64,000 nt of DNA from Rhodospirillales bacterium (GCA_016793875.1 JAEULG010000037.1:1-64000); one strand, 5' to 3'. Positions 19,417-27,292 are shown, counted from the first letter of the stretch. Translations and numbers: made by a program. The notes: a model not told the origin generated them from the sequence alone.

Positions 19417-20510
19417 CAGGGAACGCTCTCTCTCTCGGCGAGCGCCCTCCGGTGCCGCTCCGGGCACATCACCAGCGTCTCCAGCACGTGCCGGCGCAGG
19501 CCCCAGCTGTCGGCGTGGGCCACGTGCGCGATCCAACCGTGGATGGCCGCATCCAGCTCGGCAAAGGTGATCTCGCCTGTGTGATAGGCGGCCAGCCGCT
19601 CCCGCAGCCGGCGATGCGTCGCTCGCACCTTGCGCCCTTTTACCCGGCGGTGGGTCGGGAAGACGACGAAACCGAGCCAGGGAATGCCCTCATCTACCGG
19701 CACCACCTGTGCCCGCGCCTCGTGGATGATCAGCCGCAAGGACGCCAGCCGGTCGATGATCGCCGCCTTCCATGCCCAGAGTTCGTTCTTGTTGTCGCTG
19801 AACAGGGCGAAGTCGTCGACATAGCGCAGGTAGGCGCGACAGCCGAGCTCGCGGGTGACGAACTGATCGAACGGATGCAGGTAGCAGTTGGACCAGAACT
19901 GCGAGGTGAGATTGCCGATCGGCAACCCGCGCGGCCGGCAGATGGCGAGCAGGTCGTCATCGGGAAAGCGCACGTAGCGATACTCGTCGTCGAGCACGCC
20001 GCGGCCGCTGTCGACGATGGCCGCGACGAGCCGCATCACGTCCACCTCGGGTATCTGCCGGCGAAGGACGTCGAGCAGGATGGCGTGATCGACGGAGGCG
20101 AAGTGCTGGACGATGTCCGCCCTCAGGACGAACCGGTGGCGCCGGGCGAAGCTCTGCAGCCGGGCGATCGCGCGATGCGTGCCCTTGCCAAGGCGGTTGG
20201 CGTAGCTGTCGGGAATGAACAACCGCTCGAAGCGAGGCTCGATCACGTTGCACAGCGCGTGGTGGACCACCCGGTCCTCGAAGCGCACGGCGCTGATCTT
20301 GCGCCGCTTGGGGTCGCTGATATGGAAGTGGACGTACCGCCCTGGGCGATACGTGCCGGCCAGCAGCCGCTCGCGCAGCACGTACAGGTGCTCCTCCGCG
20401 CGATACTCGAACCGGGCGACGCTCCTCGTGCCGCGCTTGCCGCGTGCCGCGGCCCGCCAGGCGAGGACCAGATTTTCCCAGGAACACAGGTGCCGGAAGG
20501 CGTCGCTCAT
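19416..20510 (-). CDS. DGR reverse transcriptase
   Basis: This 364-aa reverse transcriptase copies the TR RNA into mutagenised cDNA. The catalytic YVDD box is at about residues 230-233 ([11 protein letters not shown]). Upstream is the motif [14 protein letters not shown] (about 195-208), whose IGxxxSQ form is characteristic of DGR-type enzymes, and [13 protein letters not shown] carries the first catalytic Asp. There is no maturase or endonuclease domain, unlike group II intron RTs. ATG 20510 (MSDAFRHL) is preferred over ATG 20549, which would overlap avd. It is divergent from avd with a 37-bp gap and convergent on target 1. Confidence 0.95.
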   Translation of the reverse strand: MSDAFRHLCSWENLVLAWRAAARGKRGTRSVARFEYRAEEHLYVLRERLLAGTYRPGRYVHFHISDPKRRKISAVRFEDRVVHHALCNVIEPRFERLFIPDSYANRLGKGTHRAIARLQSFARRHRFVLRADIVQHFASVDHAILLDVLRRQIPEVDVMRLVAAIVDSGRGVLDDEYRYVRFPDDDLLAICRPRGLPIGNLTSQFWSNCYLHPFDQFVTRELGCRAYLRYVDDFALFSDNKNELWAWKAAIIDRLASLRLIIHEARAQVVPVDEGIPWLGFVVFPTHRRVKGRKVRATHRRLRERLAAYHTGEITFAELDAAIHGWIAHVAHADSWGLRRHVLETLVMCPERHRRALAERESVP

Positions 20511-20547
20511 CGGCGGGCCGCCGCCGTCCGCCACGGGAGAGCGAGTC

Positions 20548-20892
20548 ATGGCCGAGGAGATGGTGATCTTCGCGCGGACCTTCGATCTGCTGGAATGGCT
20601 GCTGCCGAAGTCTGAACGGTTCCCGCGCGGCTACCGGTTCACCCTCACCCAGCGGATGATGGACGCCGCGCTCGACCTGCAGGAGGCGCTGATCACCGCC
20701 GAGACGCGGCAAGGCCGCAGCCGGCTTGCGGCGCTGCGTGACGCCGATGCCGCGCTCGGCCGGCTGCGTGTTTATCTGCGACTGGCGCATCGCTGGCGCT
20801 GGCTGAGCGACGGCCAGTATGCGCACGCAGGCGGCATGGTTGGCGAAATTGGCCGGCTGCTCGGCGGCTGGCTCAAGGCGGAGACGGGATGA
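20548..20892 (+). CDS. avd: DGR accessory variability determinant (Avd-like)
   Basis: This 114-aa all-helical protein matches the Avd four-helix-bundle family: [20 protein letters not shown], then [20 protein letters not shown], a central [14 protein letters not shown], and the closing [12 protein letters not shown]. In the Bordetella phage system Avd forms a basic pentamer that binds the reverse transcriptase and is required for homing. The start at ATG 20548 follows GGGAGAGCGAG. Its orientation is unusual: it lies on the opposite strand to both RT and TR, so any TR transcript that runs on toward RT is antisense to avd. Confidence 0.9.
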   Translation: MAEEMVIFARTFDLLEWLLPKSERFPRGYRFTLTQRMMDAALDLQEALITAETRQGRSRLAALRDADAALGRLRVYLRLAHRWRWLSDGQYAHAGGMVGEIGRLLGGWLKAETG

Positions 20893-21163
20893 CGACTGCA
20901 CCGCCGAGCCCGGCGCGAGAGAAGGCGGAGCGCCGGGGGAACGGATCCGGCCGGCGCCCCTGTTCTCTATGCGCCCGACGGCTGGGCGGTTCGGCCCAGT
21001 CGTGCGGACGGGACGCGTCCGCGCCATCTCTCCTCCCTCGCCAGGGCCCGCAAACCATGGTCGGCGAACAATCCCGGAAGCGAACCGATACCCGCGGAGC
21101 GAGCCCGACACGCCCGCAGCAATGCCGAATGGCACCGTGCCGAAGAGGAAGCGGAAGAGACGT
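20893..21163 (-). other. Spacer downstream of the TR (non-coding)
   Basis: These 271 bp lie between the avd stop and the TR, so on the TR strand they follow the TR. In the well-studied Bordetella DGR the spacer immediately 3' of the TR is part of the RNA that primes cDNA synthesis, and this segment is its positional equivalent. It has no convincing gene: the frames crossing it are continuations of TR-frame translation. It lacks the hairpin found after both VRs. Confidence 0.55.
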
Positions 21164-21285
21164 GCGACGAACAAACCACACGAAACCCCAGATTGTTGTT
21201 CCGGTTGTTCGGGTGGTTCCTGTTGCGGTAGGACGCGCGCGCGTTCTCGCGGTTGTTGTTCCACGACCCGCCGCGAACCACACGG
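21164..21285 (-). repeat. DGR template repeat (TR)
   Basis: This is the invariant donor of the retroelement. On the minus strand it has adenine-free flanks of 25 and 28 bp and a central 69-bp window (21260-21192) with 26 adenines. Ten AAC codons, one AAT and GAG, TAC, AGG and CAC leave 15 of 23 codons mutable. In the target frame it reads [20 protein letters not shown] and onward. The Asn-rich reading is the hallmark of AAC codons that can become 15 residue types but not stops. Identity with VR2 extends a further 5 bp upstream (to 21290). Confidence 0.97.
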
Positions 21286-21331
21286 GACGAAGTCGACGGA
21301 CGGCCCCACCAGCCTTCAGGCCGGCATGGCA

Positions 21332-21361
21332 ATCATAGGCGAACGCGGCGGGAAGGGCGAA
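21332..21361 (-). promoter_or_regulatory. Candidate promoter for the TR RNA
   Basis: On the minus strand TATGAT (21337-21332) has TTCGCC (21361-21356) 18 bp upstream. The -10 is good and the -35 is poor (3 of 6). Transcription would start near 21326, about 40 nt before the TR, and just after the VR2 hairpin that could terminate target-2 mRNA. This would allow TR RNA to be made separately. Confidence 0.35.
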
Positions 21362-21370
21362 AAAATTCGT

Positions 21371-21392
21371 GGGCGGCGCTGACGCGCCGCCC
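21371..21392 (-). terminator. Hairpin downstream of VR2 (homing hairpin / terminator)
   Basis: The 8-bp stem GGGCGGCG/CGCCGCCC has a 6-nt loop. On the minus strand it is followed by a T-rich ACGAATTTTT. It occupies the same place after VR2 as the 19385 hairpin does after VR1, and the intervening sequences are nearly identical. Confidence 0.78.
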
Positions 21393-21401
21393 TGCCAGAG
21401 A

Positions 21402-24146
21402 TCAGTGCTCATCAATGGGCGACGAACAAACCACACGAAACCCCAGAATGCCGTCCCGGATGACCGGGCGGAACCAGCTGCGGTAGGACGCGCGCGCGAG
21501 CACGCGGAAGTAGCCCCACGACCCGCCGCGAACCACACGGGACGAGCAATCACCCCCGTCTTTCTTTTGCCACGCTCGCCCGTCAGCGGAAGCGCCTTCA
21601 TAGTCGCCTCGATAGCAGTCTTCGACCCACTCCCAGACATTCCCATGCATGTCGTACAGGCCCCACTTGTTCGGCTTGAACTTGCCTTCACCGATTACGG
21701 GGGCGGTCTGCCATCCGTCCCACTCGCTGCCGCAGTCGCGGCAGTTGGCCAGCCCTTGGCCAAGGTCCTCGCTGCCATCGGGAGCCGGCAAGCCATACTC
21801 GCGGCCGGTACCAGCGCGTGCTGCGTACTCCCATTCCGCCTCGCTCGGCAGCCGGCATTCGGCGTCCAATCGGCCGCTCAGCCAACCGACGTACGCCTGG
21901 ACATCCTGCCAGGACACGTTGATCACCGGACGCATCTTGCGGCCCCAACCCTGATCGGACGGGCGATAGCCGCCGCAGCCGCCCGCGGCAACACAGGCAT
22001 CCCATTGCTGAAATGTCACCTCCGTCTGCCCGAGCCGGAACGGCCGGGCGAAGGTCACGGGATGTACCGGCTGCGAATCCTGATCACGCTCGCTACCCAT
22101 CATGAACGTACCTGCTGGAATGGGTGCAAGCACGGGCACCGGCGGCTGGGCGAGGGCGAACACGTACGACCAGCGTTCCGGCAGCACCTCCAAAGGCAAC
22201 CCGCGCACGGTTGCCCACAGCAGGCCTTCGCCGAGAAAACCTAGCACAAGCACGGCGGTGGCGAGCTGGACCCCTGCCCGCGCCCGACTCCAGCAGAGAT
22301 AGCGCTGCTCAAGACTGCCGGGCGCCGCCAAGCCGCGAAAGCCGAACAGCGACGACCAGCCCGCGAGCTTTCGCAGCCGGGCGAAACCTGTCCGGTCCTT
22401 CCACTCGCGCGCCATCAGGGTCAGTCGTTCGCGCCGCGCCGCCCGCTCGGCGTTCCGCTCGATGTAGTTCCACAGCATCGGCCAATACGGCTGCGCCCTG
22501 CCATCGGCATCGGGCCGCTTGCTGCGGATCAGCGTCTCGTGGATCAGGCTGACCCGGGCATCGCCCTTACCGTTCTTGCCGGTCTCGCCTGCAATCGTGA
22601 GCAGCCGCAGCGGTCCCTCCGCCAGCGCTCCGTCCGGACGCCGACGCCCCGCGAGCCGATCAACGATCATCCGCCCGCCCGAGCCGCCACCCGCCCACGC
22701 CACCGCGTCGGCAAGCGGGACGCGACGCCGGGTGTGCCGACGGGTGTCCATGTCGACGTTGACCAGCGCGAGCAGGAGCTCCAGCGCCCGCTCCCGCTGC
22801 GGCCCGAGGCTCCCCAGCAGGTCGTTCGCCCCCTGGCTGAGCAGGCCGGCGAGCCCGCCCTGCTCGCGGAGCAGCCGGCCGTCGAGCCGGTTGCCCTGCC
22901 GGTTCTCCCAAAGCCAGCGCAGCGCGTTCTCGACCAGCGGCAGGGCGCCCGGCTCGTCCTGCGCCTCGGCGAGAATCAGCTCGCGCACCTCGCCCACGTC
23001 AAGGCCGGCCAACCGCGCCGGCCCGTCGATCACCTCGCGCAACCCTTCCGGTCCGATCGGGGCCAAAGTCCACTGGCGCGCCAACCGGTTGCGAGCCGCC
23101 ACCAGCCGCGGCAGGTCTTCTTCGATCCGGTCGAGGAAGTCGGAGCGGACGGTCGAGAGTAAGAAGAGGGGACACACGGGATCCGCCAGCGCCTCCGCCA
23201 GCAGCGCATCGAAGCGGCGGCGCTCGTCAGCGTCCGCTGTCGTGAACAGTTCCTCGAATTGATCGATGGCGAGCAGGAAGGCTTGTTCGTCCCGCTTCCG
23301 GCCGGAAAGCCAGTCGGCCAGCGCAAGGTCGTCGCCCGCATCGAGGCGGGCGCGGACGTCGGCCATTTCCAGCCTCGGGTCATCCGCCCTGAAGCAGCGG
23401 GTGAGCGCTTCGGCGAGCGCGCGCATCGGCTTCTCGCCCGGCAGCATCGGCCCGATGCGCGTCCAGTACGCAAAGTTGGTGTGCGGCCACAGCCAGCCCT
23501 GCTCGATCAGCGGCAGCAGGCCGGCGTTCATCAACGACGACTTGCCGGAGCCGGAGTTGCCATTGATCTCCAGCCAGCGCACAGGTGGGTCGGTCCGCGT
23601 GCTGAAACAGGAGAGCGCGTCCAGCGTCTCCTTCTGCCGGCCGAAGAACAGATGCGCCTGATCCGGGCGATAGCTGGCCAGGCCGACGAACGGACAGCCC
23701 TCGAAGGAGGCGGCCGCCACCGTCGGCAGGGTGCGGGTTCGAATGCTCTCCAGCAGGGTGTCGGGCAACGGCCCGGCGCCGTCCCAAGGCGTCGCCTGGA
23801 ACAGCCGCAGGAACGCCGGCAGCGCCTCTGGCGCGCTGCCGGCGAGCAGCACCGGGAAGATCGGCAGACGGTCGGTGTCTTGGCGCGGCCCGAAGAAGCG
23901 GACCAGCGCCGCCTGCGTCTCCGCCCCCACCCACCGCCGCACCCCGTCGCGGCCGATGAGCAGCACGAACGCGCCGCACCCGTCGACCGCCTCCTGCAGC
24001 CGCTCCAGCCACAACTCCCCCGCACGCAGGCTCTCCACGTCGCGGAACACGTCGAGACCCTGCCGGGTAAGCTGCTCATACATTAATGCCGCCGCTGCCC
24101 GGTCAGCACCGCCGTAACTGACGAAGACGAAACGACTAACGGCCAC
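21402..24146 (-). CDS. DGR target 2: TIR-nSTAND NTPase-TM-FGE/CLec variable protein
   Basis: This protein is about 914 aa. Residues 1-130 form a TIR domain (FVFVSYGGADRAAA, VFRDVESLRAGE) with the NADase-type glutamate in WVGAETQAAL. Residues about 150-600 form an nSTAND-like NTPase with Walker A NGNSGSGKSS (about 196-205) and Walker B FLLAIDQFEELF. A single transmembrane helix (VQLATAVLVLGFLGEGLLWA) is at about 622-645. An FGE/C-type-lectin-like domain (from PIPAGTFMMGSERD, about 672) ends in the variable strand (about 878-900). This is a TIR effector, a switch NTPase and a diversified sensor in one chain. GTG 24146 is chosen because GGGGGAG lies at proper spacing. GTG 24152 is nearly on top of that site. 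Confidence 0.9.
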   Translation of the reverse strand: MAVSRFVFVSYGGADRAAAALMYEQLTRQGLDVFRDVESLRAGELWLERLQEAVDGCGAFVLLIGRDGVRRWVGAETQAALVRFFGPRQDTDRLPIFPVLLAGSAPEALPAFLRLFQATPWDGAGPLPDTLLESIRTRTLPTVAAASFEGCPFVGLASYRPDQAHLFFGRQKETLDALSCFSTRTDPPVRWLEINGNSGSGKSSLMNAGLLPLIEQGWLWPHTNFAYWTRIGPMLPGEKPMRALAEALTRCFRADDPRLEMADVRARLDAGDDLALADWLSGRKRDEQAFLLAIDQFEELFTTADADERRRFDALLAEALADPVCPLFLLSTVRSDFLDRIEEDLPRLVAARNRLARQWTLAPIGPEGLREVIDGPARLAGLDVGEVRELILAEAQDEPGALPLVENALRWLWENRQGNRLDGRLLREQGGLAGLLSQGANDLLGSLGPQRERALELLLALVNVDMDTRRHTRRRVPLADAVAWAGGGSGGRMIVDRLAGRRRPDGALAEGPLRLLTIAGETGKNGKGDARVSLIHETLIRSKRPDADGRAQPYWPMLWNYIERNAERAARRERLTLMAREWKDRTGFARLRKLAGWSSLFGFRGLAAPGSLEQRYLCWSRARAGVQLATAVLVLGFLGEGLLWATVRGLPLEVLPERWSYVFALAQPPVPVLAPIPAGTFMMGSERDQDSQPVHPVTFARPFRLGQTEVTFQQWDACVAAGGCGGYRPSDQGWGRKMRPVINVSWQDVQAYVGWLSGRLDAECRLPSEAEWEYAARAGTGREYGLPAPDGSEDLGQGLANCRDCGSEWDGWQTAPVIGEGKFKPNKWGLYDMHGNVWEWVEDCYRGDYEGASADGRAWQKKDGGDCSSRVVRGGSWGYFRVLARASYRSWFRPVIRDGILGFRVVCSSPIDEH
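21419..21540 (-). repeat. DGR variable repeat VR2
   Basis: This 122-bp segment aligns gap-free to the TR. In the 69-bp window (21515-21447), 20 of 26 TR adenines are changed and none of the 43 other bases. Seventeen TR adenines are altered in both VRs, often to different bases, so the two VRs were mutated independently. Confidence 0.97.
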
Positions 24147-24303
24147 CTGCACTCCCCCGACTGCGTTAGGGTAGATTACGGATCAGACGGGCGTGCAACA
24201 AGCGCCGCATCTTTGCCTGATCGCCGAGCCCGACTGGCGGCCATTCAAGACCAATATCTAGCGGCGTGTCCCCCGCTCTACCCTCACATATGGACACTAC
24301 CCA

Positions 24304-24342
24304 TTGACGTCGGGACTCGTGCGTGTTAAATAATCACTTAAC
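24304..24342 (+). promoter_or_regulatory. Sigma70-type promoter with overlapping operator-like palindrome
   Basis: TTGACG (24304-24309), a 17-bp spacer and TAAATA (24327-24332) precede the XRE gene. The inverted repeat GTTAA-8-TTAAC (24325-24342) covers the -10 and start site, where the encoded repressor-like protein could bind and autoregulate. Confidence 0.7.
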
Positions 24343-24359
24343 GACGAGGGAGCAAGAAA

Positions 24360-24716
24360 ATGTCCCGGGGTGAGAAGGAGAGTTTTGGCGCGCTGGTGCG
24401 CCGCGAACGGGAGGCGCGGAAGATCGGCCTGCGCGAAATGGCGAAAATGATCGGGGCGAGCCCGACGTATCTGTCGAAGGTCGAGCGGGACGAGTTTGCA
24501 CCGCCGGCCGAGGACAAGGTGAAGAAGATTGCCGAAATCCTGGAGCAGGATGCCGATGAGTTACTCGCTCTGGCCAATCGCGTATCGTCCGACCTGGCCG
24601 AGATCATCAAGGCTCGGCCGAGGCAGATGGCTTCGCTTCTGCGGACGGTGCAAAGATTGACGCCGGAAGAGGTTGCGCAACTGGCCCGCAAAGCACAACA
24701 GGCCCGGAAATCGTAG
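24360..24716 (+). CDS. XRE-family helix-turn-helix regulator
   Basis: This 118-aa DNA-binding protein has a Cro/CI-type HTH at residues 10-65 (GALVRREREARKIGLREMAK, then IGASPTYLSKVERDEFAPP). A charged helical C terminus with TVQRLTPEEVAQLARKAQQ follows. It starts at ATG 24360 after GAGGGAG. It is paired with the ImmA/IrrE-like peptidase 50 bp downstream, the usual repressor-protease switch of integrative elements, in which the protease inactivates the repressor and releases element genes. Confidence 0.9.
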   Translation: MSRGEKESFGALVRREREARKIGLREMAKMIGASPTYLSKVERDEFAPPAEDKVKKIAEILEQDADELLALANRVSSDLAEIIKARPRQMASLLRTVQRLTPEEVAQLARKAQQARKS

Positions 24717-24766
24717 GGACGCGGGACTAATCGCTAGATGATGATGCAAATGAGGACGCAGGACCT

Positions 24767-25537
24767 ATGAATATGCGCGTGCCGTACCTTCAGGAAATTT
24801 CAATAGAGCGCGACGCGGAACTTCTCTTTGGCGAATTCATGCTGGGACGACAGGTCCGCATGGAGCCTCCGATCCAGATCGAAGACATTCTGGAAAAGCA
24901 CCTCGGCCTGCGCATCGAGTTTGACGACCTCCATGCACGATACGGCCTTCCACGCCCGGAGGATATCAACGAGCCCGAAGTCCTCGGGGCTATCCACTTC
25001 GAGGATCGCCGCATCGTCGTCGACGAGAGCCTCGATCCGGAGGAGCATCCAGGGATGGAAGGGCGGTACCGCTACACGCTCGCACACGAGGGCGGCGGGC
25101 ACTGGCGGCTCCACCGTCACCTCTTTAGTCGAGATCCGTTGCAATCCTCGCTCTTTGAGCGGCCCGAACCATCTGTGCTTTGTCGGTCAAGTAAGAGGAA
25201 CGAGCCGGTCGAGTGGCAGGCGGAATTCTACGCTTCGTGTCTGTTGATGCCGAAAGCGATGGTGCTCGCCGCGTGGCGCGCGCGCTTCCCGGATGGCAAT
25301 CCCCGCAGGCTAAGTCGGAAGCCGCGCCTCGGCCGGCCCGACAACCTGAGCCCTATGCTCCAGCAGGTGTTCGACCGGGGTAACCGCCAGCGGGACGAAG
25401 AGGCAATCCGCGAGTTCGTTCGGCCTTTCGCTCGGCAGTTCCAGGTCTCGATAACGGCGATGCGTATCCGGTTGGAGAAGCTCGGGCTACTTCTCCGAGA
25501 TGAACCGCGCCAGAGGCAGCTGGCGGTAGGGCTGTAG
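24767..25537 (+). CDS. ImmA/IrrE-family metallopeptidase
   Basis: This 256-aa protein is a likely zinc peptidase acting on the neighbouring XRE repressor. The core reads RYTLAHEGGGHWRLHRHLF (about residues 102-120), followed by a downstream helix WQAEFYASCLLMP that supplies the usual third ligand region. The metal motif is odd: HEGGGH (H107, E108, H112) has three residues between Glu and the second His instead of the canonical two. The C terminus (FQVSITAMRIRLEKLGLL) matches the family. It forms an apparent operon with the XRE gene. Confidence 0.82.
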   Translation: MNMRVPYLQEISIERDAELLFGEFMLGRQVRMEPPIQIEDILEKHLGLRIEFDDLHARYGLPRPEDINEPEVLGAIHFEDRRIVVDESLDPEEHPGMEGRYRYTLAHEGGGHWRLHRHLFSRDPLQSSLFERPEPSVLCRSSKRNEPVEWQAEFYASCLLMPKAMVLAAWRARFPDGNPRRLSRKPRLGRPDNLSPMLQQVFDRGNRQRDEEAIREFVRPFARQFQVSITAMRIRLEKLGLLLRDEPRQRQLAVGL

Positions 25538-25563
25538 GCTCATTTTCGCGCGGAGTATGTGGC

Positions 25564-25845
25564 GTGTCACATTTACAAACGACGATCGGCCGTTTCGGGC
25601 AACCAGCGGGGAGCAGGGTCGCGCTTTTTGAGACGCGCGACTTCTACCTCGCCTGTTTCCTGCGCTGCACCGGCTACGAGCTGATCGACCTGCGCGCCGA
25701 GGGCCGGCGCAAGGTCTTCGTCTTCCGTGACCAGCCATCCCGCCGGGAGGACGTGCTCACGTTCTACGGCGATGGGGCAGTCGTGCCACCGCTTGCGTTC
25801 TCCGCCACCATTAAGGACATGAAGGCGCTACTGCACAATGCCTGA
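25564..25845 (+). CDS. Small DUF5659-like protein
   Basis: This 93-aa protein of unknown function starts at GTG 25564. The segment FETRDFYLACFLRCTGYELID resembles small DUF5659 proteins carried by phages and integrative elements, and the rest (RRKVFVFRDQPSRRED) fits that pattern. It overlaps the next small gene by 8 nt, suggesting a shared transcript in the early operon of the element. Confidence 0.55.
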   Translation: MSHLQTTIGRFGQPAGSRVALFETRDFYLACFLRCTGYELIDLRAEGRRKVFVFRDQPSRREDVLTFYGDGAVVPPLAFSATIKDMKALLHNA

Positions 25846-26047
25846 CGTTTCCACCTCCCGACCACATCGCGGCCAAATCGCCGAAGCGCTCGCGCACCTC
25901 GAAAGGATTGTGGTCGAGGGGCTGAAGCACGGCTTCTTCGACTATTCCATCGCCTGCGAGATCGGCAATGGAGGCAAGCGCCACCTCGTGATCCGAGCGG
26001 GCAAGTTCCACAAGTTCACGATCCCCGAGAATGAATTGTCGTGCTGA
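25838..26047 (+). CDS. Hypothetical protein, mobile-element associated
   Basis: This 69-aa protein (MPDVSTSRPHRGQIAEALAH...) with a KRHLVIRAGKFHKFTIP tail has no domain I recognise. Its start overlaps the previous stop by 8 nt. The amphipathic helix at 15-32 and the basic beta-like end would suit a small nucleic-acid-binding protein, but that is only a guess. Confidence 0.5.
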   Translation: MPDVSTSRPHRGQIAEALAHLERIVVEGLKHGFFDYSIACEIGNGGKRHLVIRAGKFHKFTIPENELSC

Positions 26048-26072
26048 AGCACGAACGGTGGTGATCCCTGAG

Positions 26073-26222
26073 ATGGGGACGCTGAATATGCAAATGACGA
26101 TGCGATCCGACGTCATCGGTGGGATTCCGAGGCCGGAGATCAGGGACATGGCGCGGCGACGAGCCGGCCGTGAGATCTTCGGTGAAAACCGCGAACGACA
26201 ATACACCTTGCTACCTGATTGA
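26073..26222 (+). CDS. Possible small hypothetical protein
   Basis: This short open frame (49 aa, MGTLNMQMTMRSDVIGGIPR...) lies between two other small genes. It overlaps the next one by about 40 nt and has only a weak CTGAG before the ATG. It could be real, as packed small genes are normal here, or a shadow. No domain is recognised. Confidence 0.3.
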   Translation: MGTLNMQMTMRSDVIGGIPRPEIRDMARRRAGREIFGENRERQYTLLPD

Positions 26223-26415
26223 CCGGACGCGCGAGGTCTGGGAACCGCGGCTCGGACGCGAACTGAGCCGCGACGAGGCGAAACAGATCGCCGCCAACGC
26301 CACCGGCTTCTTCTCGATCCTGGCCGAGTGGTTGCGGGCCGATCTGCCCGCGCCTGGGAACGACAATGCCAGCGGCGCCACCTCCGCCGACGAAGGGGTA
26401 CGCCATGACCGCTGA
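26182..26415 (+). CDS. Hypothetical protein, mobile-element associated
   Basis: This is about 77 aa from GTG 26182 (VKTANDNTPCYLIDRTREVW...). The conserved-looking middle, RELSRDEAKQIAANATGFF, followed by SILAEWLRADLPAP, suggests a real small protein. The frame stays open upstream to 26119 and the start is uncertain. It overlaps the primase-like gene by 11 nt. The function is unknown. Confidence 0.5.
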   Translation: MKTANDNTPCYLIDRTREVWEPRLGRELSRDEAKQIAANATGFFSILAEWLRADLPAPGNDNASGATSADEGVRHDR

Positions 26416-27292
26416 GACCATCGCCAGAGCGCTCGGCGGTCGGAAGACAGGCGCCGGGTGGGCCGCGCGTTGCCCAGCCCATGATGATCGCGAGCCCAGC
26501 CTTTCGATCAGCGATGCCAACGGCAAGGTGCTGGTCCGCTGCCATGCCGGCTGTGAGCAACGCCGAGTTATTGCAGCTCTCAGGGCACGCGGACTGTGGA
26601 CGGAAAAAGTCACCCGCCGGTTCTCGAATTGTTCGTCGGTCCCCCATCCCGAGCGCCGACCGGATCGAGATGGGGCCAAGCACAGCGCGGCGGCGCTCGC
26701 CATCTGGCAGTCCGCGAATCCTGCAAGCGGCACGCTGGTCGAAACTTATCTCGGCTCGCGCGGCATTCATTTTCCGCTGCCGCCGACGCTCCGTTTCAAA
26801 AGGCTCCGGCATCCCTCGGGTGGCATCTGGCCGACTATGGTCGCGCTTGTTACGCGCGGCGGCGACGACACGCCGCTGGCGGTCCATCGAACCTTCCTAT
26901 CGCCCGATGGCGGCGGCAAGGCGCCGGTTGATCCGCAAAAGATGATGCTCGGGCCATGTCGAGGCGGCGCCGTGGCGCTCGCCACGGCCGGCGATGTGCT
27001 GATGGTGGGCGAAGGCATCGAGACCTGCCTTGCCGCCCTGCAGGCGACCGGGAAACCGGCCTGGGCAGCGCTCTCGACCTCCGGGCTGCGGTCGCTCGAC
27101 CTGCCCGGCACCGTGCACGAAGTAATAGTCCTCGCCGACGGCGACGATCCCGGCGAGGCGGCGGCGCGCGACTGTGCCCATCGTTGGACGCGGGAAGGCC
27201 GCCGCGTGCGCATCGCCCGGCCACCAAAAGGACTGGATTTCAATGACCTCCTGCTGGGCCGCCTAGCCGCTGCCGAGGAGGGCGCGGGATGA
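26405..27292 (+). CDS. CHC2 zinc-finger / Toprim primase-like protein
   Basis: This 295-aa protein resembles the primase half of mobile-element replication proteins. An N-terminal zinc-binding module reads CPAHDDREPSLSIS...VRCHAGC (about residues 22-48), and a Toprim-type fold follows with MVGEGIETCLAAL (about 200) and VIVLADGDDPGEAA (about 240). These supply the conserved Glu and the DxD-type acids. It would synthesise or process RNA primers for element replication. The start at ATG 26405 overlaps the previous gene, and its end overlaps the ATPase gene by 4 nt (ATGA). Confidence 0.82.
   Translation: MTAETIARALGGRKTGAGWAARCPAHDDREPSLSISDANGKVLVRCHAGCEQRRVIAALRARGLWTEKVTRRFSNCSSVPHPERRPDRDGAKHSAAALAIWQSANPASGTLVETYLGSRGIHFPLPPTLRFKRLRHPSGGIWPTMVALVTRGGDDTPLAVHRTFLSPDGGGKAPVDPQKMMLGPCRGGAVALATAGDVLMVGEGIETCLAALQATGKPAWAALSTSGLRSLDLPGTVHEVIVLADGDDPGEAAARDCAHRWTREGRRVRIARPPKGLDFNDLLLGRLAAAEEGAG

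Noticed and set aside
19416-20510. Reverse transcriptase as a group II intron or retron component
   Set aside because: There is no maturase/endonuclease domain, no intron ends and no msr/msd. The Avd gene, TR and VRs fit a DGR instead.
20967-21332. Open frame of 121 aa through the TR on the minus strand
   Set aside because: It is translation of the template repeat in the target frame. Beyond the repeat it has no domain, and TRs are non-coding donors.
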